Assembly (NCBI RefSeq): GCF_019753045.1
Contig: NZ_JAIELN010000014.1
Coordinates: 62,001 to 126,000 of the forward strand
Source of the DNA: Hyphomicrobium sp.
GTDB taxonomy: Bacteria > Pseudomonadota > Alphaproteobacteria > Rhizobiales > Hyphomicrobiaceae
Length of the DNA stretch: 64,000 nucleotides
Direction of reading: 5' to 3'
In this document: positions 54,262-61,449 of the stretch, piece after piece
Layout of the letters: the number at the start of each line of letters is the position of its first letter
Numbering within the stretch: the first letter of the stretch is position 1
Translations under genes and position numbers: made by a program
Notes under the pieces: model-generated
The model's input: only the letters and a program-made list of their open reading frames with translations
What the model was told of the DNA's origin: nothing
Databases searched by the model: none

Positions 54262-56055
54262 CTAGGCAGGCAGCTGGAAGAACCAGTTCGACACCAGGAC
54301 TACGAGCAAGCCAGCCACGAGAACAAGATAGGGAAGCACCCCGGCCTTCCGCGTTTTCAAGTCGCCCTGCGTCAGGCCCAGATCCTCCAGCATGTGGGCA
54401 GGAAAGACGCCTTTATCCTGCACGTAATGGCGGAAGCAGAACACCGGAATGATCAGCGATGCGGTGAACAGGCCGGCCCACAATGCGACGGGATTCCAGA
54501 CCTTCGCTCCCGCGCCCATGAAGACGGCATTGACGAACGCGAACACCGCGCCGATGGCAAGCACGAAGCTCGGTGCGCGCCACGGACGATGGACGCCGGC
54601 GTTATCGATGCGGTGGATCCAACCTGAATTGAGGTTCAGGAAGTTGAAGATGATGTAACCGCAGTTCGAAACGGCGAGGATGAAGAAGAAGCTCGTAGCG
54701 TCTGCACAGGCGATCGCGAGGACCGCGAGGTTGATCACGAGATCGGTCCACATCGCGCGCGTCGGTGCACCGTGTTCATTAACGTGGCTGAGGTAGCGAG
54801 GCAGCCAGCCATCGCGCGAGCCCTGATAAAGGGTGCGCGATGATCCGGCCATCGCGGTCATCAGGCACAACATGAGCGCCAGGATCATGAGCATGACGAG
54901 CAGGCTCGTGAGCATTCCGCCGTGGCCGACCATGTTGGCCATGGCCGCAGCGACACCGGAACCATCGACGATCGACGGCTCGAGCATACCCTCGAGACCC
55001 AAAACCCCTTGGAAGGTGAAGGGCACGAGCGTGAAGAGTACGAGGCAAAGCAGACCCGAATAGAAGATCGCCTTGAACGTATCGCGGCCCGGATCGCGGA
55101 ATTCGCTCGTGTAGCAAATCGCCGTTTCAAATCCGTACGTGGACCACGCGGCGATGAACATGGCGCCGAGAATGAGCGTCCAGCCCGCGATATCCCAATG
55201 GCCCATTTCCGGAGCATAGGCCGCTTTCAGCGGCTCGAGCGGCGTGAAGTTCGACCAGTTGATCTGGCCCGTGATGATCGGCACGATGCCGACGATGAAC
55301 ATCGGAATGATCACCGCGAGGCCGATATATTTCTGAACGCTGGCGGTGCCGAGAATGCCTCGGTGCTGAATGGCGAACGTGATCAGCATGAGCACCGCGC
55401 CGATGAAGAACGCGGCGTTGAAAGAGAACGACACGGGTCCGAGAGTTCCGTGGAAGAGGGACCAGTTGCGGATCTCCGGCGTCAGCGCAGCAATGGCATC
55501 CGTTGAAAGGAGAGCTGCGACCGCGTCCGCTGCCGTCTTGCCGTGATTTGCTGCGAGCCACTCGGCGACGCGAGGAGAATCGAGCGGGATCGACGCGGCG
55601 TGGGCACTGACCCAAGCGGCGACTTGCGGCGCATCAGCCGGTGGGACGGCTGCCAGAGAGTTCAGGATGTAGGCGGCTGCGATCGAGCACCCGAGCGAGA
55701 GCACGGGCGACCACGCGAACCAGTTGCACCAGACGGACAACGGCGCGATCAGCTTGGAATATCTCACCCATGCCGCTGCGCCATAGACCGAGGCGCCGCC
55801 CGATTTGTTCGGGAAGAGTCCGGCTATTTCTGCGTATGTGAAGGACTGGATAAGCCCCATGAGCATCGAGACGAACCAAACGAGAAAGGCAACCTTTCCC
55901 GCTACGCCCGCGATGCCGCCGATGGAAAACAGGACAAGAGCTGGGACGCCGCTGGCGACCCAAAACGCTCCCCTCCAGTCGATGGCTCGGACGAGTTTGC
56001 CGGACGACGCGTCAAACGCGCTACCCGCAGTATGCACTCCAGTATCTATGGCCAT
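54262..56055 (-). CDS. APC-superfamily permease, likely TMAO permease
   Basis: The 597-residue membrane protein has about 12-14 hydrophobic helices with APC features: VPALVLFSIGGIAGVAG, FTYAEIAGLFPNKSGGASVYGAAAW, and GFETAICYTSEFRDPGRDTFKA. An unusual hydrophilic, Ala-rich loop of about 70 residues (about 140-215) interrupts the N-terminal half. In Methylocella silvestris an APC permease in the tdm cluster (Msil_3606) is required for growth on TMAO, and the position here is the same in kind. Transport of other methylated amines cannot be excluded. GGAGCGATC precedes the ATG. It is the first gene of the leftward series. Confidence 0.8.
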   Translation of the reverse strand: MAIDTGVHTAGSAFDASSGKLVRAIDWRGAFWVASGVPALVLFSIGGIAGVAGKVAFLVWFVSMLMGLIQSFTYAEIAGLFPNKSGGASVYGAAAWVRYSKLIAPLSVWCNWFAWSPVLSLGCSIAAAYILNSLAAVPPADAPQVAAWVSAHAASIPLDSPRVAEWLAANHGKTAADAVAALLSTDAIAALTPEIRNWSLFHGTLGPVSFSFNAAFFIGAVLMLITFAIQHRGILGTASVQKYIGLAVIIPMFIVGIVPIITGQINWSNFTPLEPLKAAYAPEMGHWDIAGWTLILGAMFIAAWSTYGFETAICYTSEFRDPGRDTFKAIFYSGLLCLVLFTLVPFTFQGVLGLEGMLEPSIVDGSGVAAAMANMVGHGGMLTSLLVMLMILALMLCLMTAMAGSSRTLYQGSRDGWLPRYLSHVNEHGAPTRAMWTDLVINLAVLAIACADATSFFFILAVSNCGYIIFNFLNLNSGWIHRIDNAGVHRPWRAPSFVLAIGAVFAFVNAVFMGAGAKVWNPVALWAGLFTASLIIPVFCFRHYVQDKGVFPAHMLEDLGLTQGDLKTRKAGVLPYLVLVAGLLVVLVSNWFFQLPA

Positions 56056-56498
56056 GATCGCTCCAGCTGAGCCTGCTCATTGATAAATCTTCGTGCAGTG
56101 ATCGATCCCCGAGCTAGGCGCAGAAGCGCGGCCGCCGCGTGAAGCAAAAAAGCACGATCCCCCGTCGGGCCCGGCATTGGCGTGACGCAAGCAGATGGTT
56201 TTGCGACATAAACCAATTTAAACCAGTAATTACCGCAATTAGCCCAACACGACCATGTTACGGAGTGACGAATTACCCGCAAGTCAAAAAAATCACCAAA
56301 AAGAAACGACACTGATCATTTCGCAGGCACAAAATCCAGATTTCATCGATATTAAACGCAGTTAGCCGCAATATCGCAGGTGCGAACCTACTTTGGCTGG
56401 CATTGGTTGAATTCGGTTGCATTCTGGTTTCGAGGAAGGCATCTTTTTTCCCAATTGGGGATGGGCAATTTCCTCCGAAATCTGAATTGCAGGCGCGC
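56056..56498. promoter_or_regulatory. Divergent control region of the amine island
   Basis: About 440 bases between the permease and the TPR-like gene, clearly AT-richer than its surroundings (56200-56380). It should hold the promoters for both directions and the sites for the GntR regulator. The only exact repeat I find is the TAAACCA pair at 56209-56225; no sigma-54 promoter was recognised. Confidence 0.65.
56209..56225 (+). repeat. 10-bp-phased direct repeat in the amine control region
   Basis: TAAACCA occurs at 56209-56215 and again at 56219-56225, one helical turn apart. Same-face spacing fits a protein binding site, about 155-170 bases upstream of the permease start. Confidence 0.45.
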
Positions 56499-57242
56499 GT
56501 GGCTGAGATTGAGATGTGGACGGATCAGAGCCTGCAGGCCTTCGCGGCAATGGCACGCTTACAGATCAATGATGCTGCACGCTTGTGGCTTCGCGCAGCG
56601 GCAATCGTCGAGGCTGCCCCGTCTCCGGCGTCATCGCTCGCTGCGAGCCGTTCGAACGTCGGCGTCGCGCACACCATCCTCGGCAACGCAAACGAAGCCC
56701 GCCACGCCTTTCGCGAAGCGGAGAAGGGTTGGCGGCTGGTTGTTGCCGGCATCGCGACGCTCGACATCCCAATGACCGGCGCGACCTCGTTTCACTTCCG
56801 GCTCGCAACGAAGGTCCCGCACGCGCTGATCGAAGCGCGCCGCCAGCGATATCGTCAGCTTGCGGAAGCAGCACTCTCCATCACCCGCTTCAATCGTCTC
56901 CTCATCGATGCTGGCGATCCGGCGTCCGAAATAGTGACGCTTCAGGCGCGCGACCTGAGGGCGATGCTGAGGGAGATCCTGGGCGCAAGTTCGCCCGAAG
57001 TTCGCCTGCTCGCGACGGCTGCTGAGCAGGCAGCGGACGCATCTGTCTTTTCGAGCTACGCGGCGAAAGCTGCGGATTTCGCGAATCGACAGCATACGCT
57101 TTCGACGGCGCTCTCCGAGGATTGTGCGGCTTTGGAAACCGCCGTCGCGCTTACCGCACTGCTCGGGCCCCAGACATTTTCCGCAGTGCGTCATCTGCGG
57201 GAAACCGAAAAGGCCCGTTCTGAAATTGGAATGCAACATTAG
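56499..57242 (+). CDS. Uncharacterised helical protein with TPR-like region
   Basis: I do not recognise this protein. From the GTG at 56499 (AGGCGCGC upstream) it has about 247 residues; an ATG at 56514 and a TTG at 56403 are alternatives. It is almost entirely alpha-helical by composition. Residues about 15-70 (AARLWLRAAAIVEAA, then SRSNVGVAHTILGNANEARHAFREAEKGW) have the hydrophobic and Gly/Ala spacing of tetratricopeptide repeats. The middle has an IEARRQRYRQLAEAALSI helix. There is no signal peptide or membrane helix. It ends 14 bases before the GntR gene and starts divergently from the TMAO permease, so it is probably regulated with the amine genes. Confidence 0.6.
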   Translation: MAEIEMWTDQSLQAFAAMARLQINDAARLWLRAAAIVEAAPSPASSLAASRSNVGVAHTILGNANEARHAFREAEKGWRLVVAGIATLDIPMTGATSFHFRLATKVPHALIEARRQRYRQLAEAALSITRFNRLLIDAGDPASEIVTLQARDLRAMLREILGASSPEVRLLATAAEQAADASVFSSYAAKAADFANRQHTLSTALSEDCAALETAVALTALLGPQTFSAVRHLRETEKARSEIGMQH

Positions 57243-57256
57243 CTTGAGCTGCAATC

Positions 57257-58027
57257 ATGTCTGATACCTACGACTTCGAAGCGCCTCCCTGGATCGACGA
57301 TGTCACGCGCCATCCGCTCGTCACGCCGCGGGTGAAGGAAATCGCCACGAGGCTGTTCGCTCGCTTTGCGTCGGGGGAATATCCGTTCGGAACGCGAATT
57401 CCGGCCGAGCGGGACTTGGCCGATGCGTTCGGTGACAGCCGGGCGACGATACGTCAGGCGCTTGAGTTCTTGGCCACATACGGGATCGTCGCCCGCCGTC
57501 CGGGAAGCGGCACGTTCGTTTCATATCAACGAAAGCGCTCGTCTCACGACAGCAGGGATGAGCGCACCTCGTCGTTTCCTGGCGTCGACCAACTCGTCGA
57601 GACCGCGTCGCCGTTCGCGATGAATATAGCGAGTTCCATCCTGGCGCCTGAGATGACGCGCCTCGCAACCATTTACATGTCGGCGCGAGACGTCGCCGAT
57701 CTCCAAAATCAGCTCATCCAACTCGAAGCGATCGTCACCGAATCCGACACGTTCGCGATATTGGAAGAAGAATTCATGATGGCCATCGCCCGCGGCACGC
57801 ATAACTCGCTGGTCGTCGCGATGTACGCAATTCTGCATGAGGTACGGCGCCATCCGCAGTGGGCGTCAGCCCGTCGGCAGGCACTGACGCCGGCGAAAAT
57901 CAAGAGCATCCAGCTGATGTTCAGGTCGCTCTACGATGCGATCGAGCGGCGAAACGTCGAGACGGCCGTCGAGATCATCAGACTCTACTTCGCCAACGCG
58001 CACGAAGACATGATCTACGAGTCCTGA
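57257..58027 (+). CDS. GntR-family regulator, FadR subfamily (FCD domain)
   Basis: The 256-residue protein has the GntR winged helix at about 22-90 (LFARFASGEYPFGTRIPAERDLADAFGDSRATIRQALEFLATYGIVARRPGSGTFV split across it) and an all-helical C-terminal FCD ligand domain. The conserved acidic/His metal ligands of FCD are hard to place; FMMAIARGTHNSLVVAMYAIL and YFANAHEDM carry candidate His residues. Its position beside the TPR-like gene and divergent from the TMAO/dimethylamine genes makes it the best candidate regulator of that island. It overlaps the 3' end of the solute-binding gene by 13 bases. Confidence 0.87.
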   Translation: MSDTYDFEAPPWIDDVTRHPLVTPRVKEIATRLFARFASGEYPFGTRIPAERDLADAFGDSRATIRQALEFLATYGIVARRPGSGTFVSYQRKRSSHDSRDERTSSFPGVDQLVETASPFAMNIASSILAPEMTRLATIYMSARDVADLQNQLIQLEAIVTESDTFAILEEEFMMAIARGTHNSLVVAMYAILHEVRRHPQWASARRQALTPAKIKSIQLMFRSLYDAIERRNVETAVEIIRLYFANAHEDMIYES

Positions 58028-59325
58028 GCCGTCAAACGATCGAGTGTCTCGGCAGACGCGGCGAGGTGTTCGCGCTGATCCCACATCAGGTTCATTGACC
58101 GCATGTGCTTTACGAGGGTCGACCGGTGTTTTGACCACCAGTCCGCGATCGAGCCGAACTCTTGAATCCGCGCCTTGCCATTGACGATCGCGACGACGGG
58201 CCATTCTCCGACGAGCGCGTTATCGATCCCGAACAGATCTTTTCCCCACCATCGGGCTTCGCCGAAAGCGTGCGGACCGATGCCGCCGACCTTCATCGCC
58301 GCGAGAACGGAGAACGGCTCGAAGGTGCGCGCACGCTGCACGGCTGATTTCCAAAGTTCCAGCGTCGAGGCGTATTCCCACGACACCGCGCTCCATGTTC
58401 CCGGGAAGCGGCGGCAAAACTCGTCGTAGAATTTGCCGGGATCTTCGAAGTTCGTATGGCCATCGTTGAGGCGAGGATCGTCGAAGTCCGGAAACTGGAA
58501 GATGAAGCCTTCCATGAATTCGACGCTCGTGCGCCGGATGAGCTCCGGATAGTTGTCGCACGTGCACGACAAAAGGCGGCCGCGGAAGCCGCGTTTGAAT
58601 GCTTCGATCGTAAGCGAATGGACAAACGGCTCATACGCCGTATCCCAACAGAGGATATCCGGCCTTTTCGCCATCAGTTCGTCGACGATCGGCCCGAAAT
58701 CGCTCGTTTCCGGGTCGAATACGCGCTCGGCGACAAGCTCGATGCCGGCCGCTTCGAAGGCCGCTCTGTAGGTGGCGATGGACGGCAGGCCGAGAAGATC
58801 GCGCTGCGCACACAACGCCGCCGTCTTGAGTTCCGGATGGTTCCGCCTCAGCCATTCGACGCCGGTCACGTTGTAGATTGGATGGACTTCGCTCGGCGCA
58901 ACAAGCGTCGGCACGTCCGGCGACAGATCGCTCGGCAGAAGCGTCGCGACGAGCATGCGATGCTGGCTGATGAGCCGTCGGACTTCAGCCGTCAGGTCGT
59001 TGCCGCCGATCATGAGGATGAGCTTCACGCCATCCTCCATGATTAGCTTCCGTGCGCCTTGAAGCGCCAGGTCGGGCTGATAGTTGGTGTCGAACTGGAC
59101 GAGTTCGAGCTTGTACTTCCGGCTGCCGATCTTCAGGCCGCCGGTCGCGTTGATCCGCTCGACCCAAATGAGACTGCCGTTGAATCCCGGCAGTGCCCAG
59201 GCTTTGAGTGGTCCTGTCAGCGGAGCGAGGATGCCGATCTTCAGAACCGTTTGTGAACCGAGTCCGAAGTCCCTCATTGCAACCGCCAGAGCCGATGCGA
59301 CGGCGCTCCTGGGTCTAACGGCCAT
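58015..59325 (-). CDS. Orphan solute-binding protein (Peripla_BP_6 / Leu-Ile-Val-binding type) without a clear signal peptide
   Basis: The 436-residue protein has the two-lobe binding fold of branched-chain amide/amino acid receptors: VLKIGILAPLTGPLKAWALPGFNGSLIWVERINATGG at the N-terminus (over residues 26-62), ARKLIMEDGVKLILMIGGNDLTAEVRRLI, and TYRAAFEAAGIELVAERVFDPETSDFGPIVDEL. No convincing hydrophobic signal peptide precedes the fold; starts at 59325 or at 59277 (MRDFGLG) both begin almost at the domain. No ABC permease or ATPase is near. It could be a cytoplasmic amide/amine sensor of the AmiC type or an exported receptor with a mis-set start. It converges on the GntR gene. Confidence 0.7.
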   Translation of the reverse strand: MAVRPRSAVASALAVAMRDFGLGSQTVLKIGILAPLTGPLKAWALPGFNGSLIWVERINATGGLKIGSRKYKLELVQFDTNYQPDLALQGARKLIMEDGVKLILMIGGNDLTAEVRRLISQHRMLVATLLPSDLSPDVPTLVAPSEVHPIYNVTGVEWLRRNHPELKTAALCAQRDLLGLPSIATYRAAFEAAGIELVAERVFDPETSDFGPIVDELMAKRPDILCWDTAYEPFVHSLTIEAFKRGFRGRLLSCTCDNYPELIRRTSVEFMEGFIFQFPDFDDPRLNDGHTNFEDPGKFYDEFCRRFPGTWSAVSWEYASTLELWKSAVQRARTFEPFSVLAAMKVGGIGPHAFGEARWWGKDLFGIDNALVGEWPVVAIVNGKARIQEFGSIADWWSKHRSTLVKHMRSMNLMWDQREHLAASAETLDRLTAQDS

Positions 59326-59542
59326 GGCCTGGCTTTACCGGGCTAGAAAACTGTCGAAACACTGGGTCAACTTCTTGGCGGCTTGCCGGAGCCGTGCGCT
59401 GCCGCGCCGGCGTTCACGGAATTTCACGAACGAACGGTCAGGCTAAGGCCGGAGCTACAGCTTGTCGATAGGTCCAGATGCCCAACCCCCCACCGGACCG
59501 CATCGTCGTTGCAGCGAACAAACAGGGGAGCGGGGCGCGCCG

Positions 59543-60577
59543 CTAGCGTGTCGCCCCGGTGGTGGCGATTGCCGAAGTCTCGACCGGCGGTGACGACGGC
59601 TGATGCTCTGCTGCGACTTCCAGCTGACCGCCACGAACTTTCGTTAGGAAAGCATCGAGACTTGGACCCCAGATGTCCCAGCCTTGGCGATCGTCGGCGA
59701 TGGAATGGCCGTCGTTGCCATAGGCGGGAAGAATATGCTCTTCCGCGTTGCCGCCCGCGCCGTTCCAGGCTTGCGCCAGTTCCTGCGCGAGGGCCGGGCC
59801 GAAATAGCTATCGTTCTCGGAATAAAACCAGATGCTCGGCTCGCGCGCCGTGCCTCCGTATTTGTGCGCCGCCGCGACCAGGTCCGGCTTGCCGCAAATG
59901 GCGTTGGACCGTCCGTACGCGTGACCGCCGCGGCCCCCGGCGAAATTCACGACGGCCTGCACCTGCGGAAGATTGCGTGCAGCCAGAGCCAACGACGCCC
60001 ATCCGCCGGTCGAGATACCGGCAACAATCGTCGCCTTCTGCGCGATGAACGGCTGTTGGGTCATGTAATTGACGGTCGCGGCGATATCGTCGGCAGCGAT
60101 GTTCCCGGACGCGTAATGGTTCGGTTGCTGGCAGGTGCCGATGGATTCCGAGAGAGCGCCGCCGGTGGCGCCGTGACCGCGACGCTGCGGAAGGACGACG
60201 ACGTAGCCGCGTTCGACGAACCAACGGGACAGCCAGTAGTAAACCGGCATGGCGACGGCAAGGCGCGTCGCTTCGTCGGTACCGTGATTGATGACAACGA
60301 GCGGATGTTTCTTATTGGGCTCCGACGCTTCGTCGTCGGGGCGGAACACAGTCGCGCGCAGCGAGCGGCCTTCTTCACCGCTCGGCAAGATCCAAAGCTG
60401 CTCGCGCATCCGCGAACCCTCGGGCCCGAAAGCGCCGAATTGCTGCTCGGCCGCGTTCGCCGATCCGCAGAGTGCGAGGGCCAACATCATTGCGGCCATC
60501 AAAATTTTTTGCGTATTCACAAGTTGGCCCGATCTGTCCGGCAAGCGGGACAGAAAAATTCCCCTTACGAAAGTCAT
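59543..60577 (-). CDS. Secreted alpha/beta hydrolase, dienelactone hydrolase-like
   Basis: The ATG at 60577, with GGGGAAC upstream, gives 344 residues with a signal peptide (about 18-48, ending ANA). An alpha/beta hydrolase fold follows: HPLVVINHGTDEATRL (oxyanion region), VEREGYVVVLPQRRGHG-like strand, the nucleophile Ser in AGISTGGWASLALA, an acidic residue in WFYSENDSYFGP and the final His in GNDGHSIADD. The substrate is unknown. Hydrolases of this kind act on esters or lactones. It is the only gene of its transcript as far as I can see. Confidence 0.78.
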   Translation of the reverse strand: MTFVRGIFLSRLPDRSGQLVNTQKILMAAMMLALALCGSANAAEQQFGAFGPEGSRMREQLWILPSGEEGRSLRATVFRPDDEASEPNKKHPLVVINHGTDEATRLAVAMPVYYWLSRWFVERGYVVVLPQRRGHGATGGALSESIGTCQQPNHYASGNIAADDIAATVNYMTQQPFIAQKATIVAGISTGGWASLALAARNLPQVQAVVNFAGGRGGHAYGRSNAICGKPDLVAAAHKYGGTAREPSIWFYSENDSYFGPALAQELAQAWNGAGGNAEEHILPAYGNDGHSIADDRQGWDIWGPSLDAFLTKVRGGQLEVAAEHQPSSPPVETSAIATTGATR

Positions 60578-60784
60578 TAAAAGTTCCCCGCGCCACCGCG
60601 TCTTTGTGTTGGCATTGGAAAGCCGTATGACGCGCGCGTCAAGAGCACAGGCGACACACCCCGATGTCATGCACCGAAGCCCGTATTTGCTGATCATTTT
60701 TGATCTGCGGCGTTGCTGACGCGGCGACGGACGGTCGCACAATCTCCTCATTTCGCCGCCGCTTGCGAACGCGGCCGATCACAC

Positions 60785-60816
60785 AAAAAGGAAGCGCCGG
60801 GACATGGCCCGGCGCT
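60785..60816 (-). terminator. Rho-independent terminator after the Arg/His-rich gene
   Basis: Read on the minus strand, a 9-bp stem AGCGCCGGG / CCCGGCGCT with a short loop is followed by CTTTTTG (five T at 60785-60789). It ends the transcript of the gene at 60845-61234. Confidence 0.85.
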
Positions 60817-60844
60817 CGTGATCGCTATTCGCTAGACGACCGGT

Positions 60845-61234
60845 TTACCACCAGCACACGCCGATGCAGTAGCCGTACCGCGGATGGCGCCGGTAAGCCG
60901 GCTGATACGAGTTGTAATAATAGTGCCGGCGATACTGCTGGTGATGGCGATAGTAATAACGGTGGCGCCAATACCGGTCGCGCCAATGCCGATGCCGCCA
61001 GCCGCGATGATAGCCGTATCCATTGTCCCAACGGCGATGGTGCCTGTAACCGCAGTGGCGATACCCGTTACGCCACCAGCAGCGATAACGGGCCTGTTGA
61101 ACAGTCGCAGATTGCTCTGCCTTCAGCGCCGAAATGTTGGTCGTAAGTATCGCGGCGCGCGCCTGCGGGGCATTAGCCCCAAATGCAATGGCCATCGCGC
61201 AGCTCAGCGCGATGAGCGAAAGCAATTTTCTCAT
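60845..61234 (-). CDS. Small secreted Arg/His/Tyr/Trp-rich protein
   Basis: From the ATG at 61234 (GGAGGGG upstream) the 129-residue protein has a signal peptide (residues 1 to about 28, ending ARA), a short Ser/Ala linker, and a mature part very rich in Arg, His, Tyr and Trp (repeats of the RHRHWRDRYWRHRYY type) that ends CIGVCWW. Proteins of this composition are common in Hyphomicrobiales envelopes but have no known function; metal or polyanion binding is possible. A strong terminator follows on its strand. Confidence 0.7.
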   Translation of the reverse strand: MRKLLSLIALSCAMAIAFGANAPQARAAILTTNISALKAEQSATVQQARYRCWWRNGYRHCGYRHHRRWDNGYGYHRGWRHRHWRDRYWRHRYYYRHHQQYRRHYYYNSYQPAYRRHPRYGYCIGVCWW

Positions 61235-61449
61235 ATGCTGCTCCCCTCCCAATCGTCAGAAGATAGCCACGCGGACCTTTGTGCCCGCTCCGTGGATAGA
61301 TCGTCCTCGATACTGCATTTGGGACATGTCCGTACAACCCCAATCCGCCCAAACCGATGCCGGTCGAAGCTGCTTGTCGGAACGGTGTGGCATGTTCGCG
61401 TCACCACGGAAGTTCAGCGCAGCGCGGGAAGGGGGGCTCGACAGCCCAA

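Noticed and set aside
56056-56498. Sigma-54 promoter upstream of the TMAO permease
   Set aside because: A TGGCGTGACGCAAGC stretch looked suggestive, but neither strand has the GG-N10-GC spacing with the TTGC element.
60700-61146. Thr/Asn/Asp/Gly-rich plus-strand frame
   Set aside because: It is the antisense image of the Arg/His/Tyr-rich secreted protein, whose strand has a signal peptide, a Shine-Dalgarno site and a terminator.
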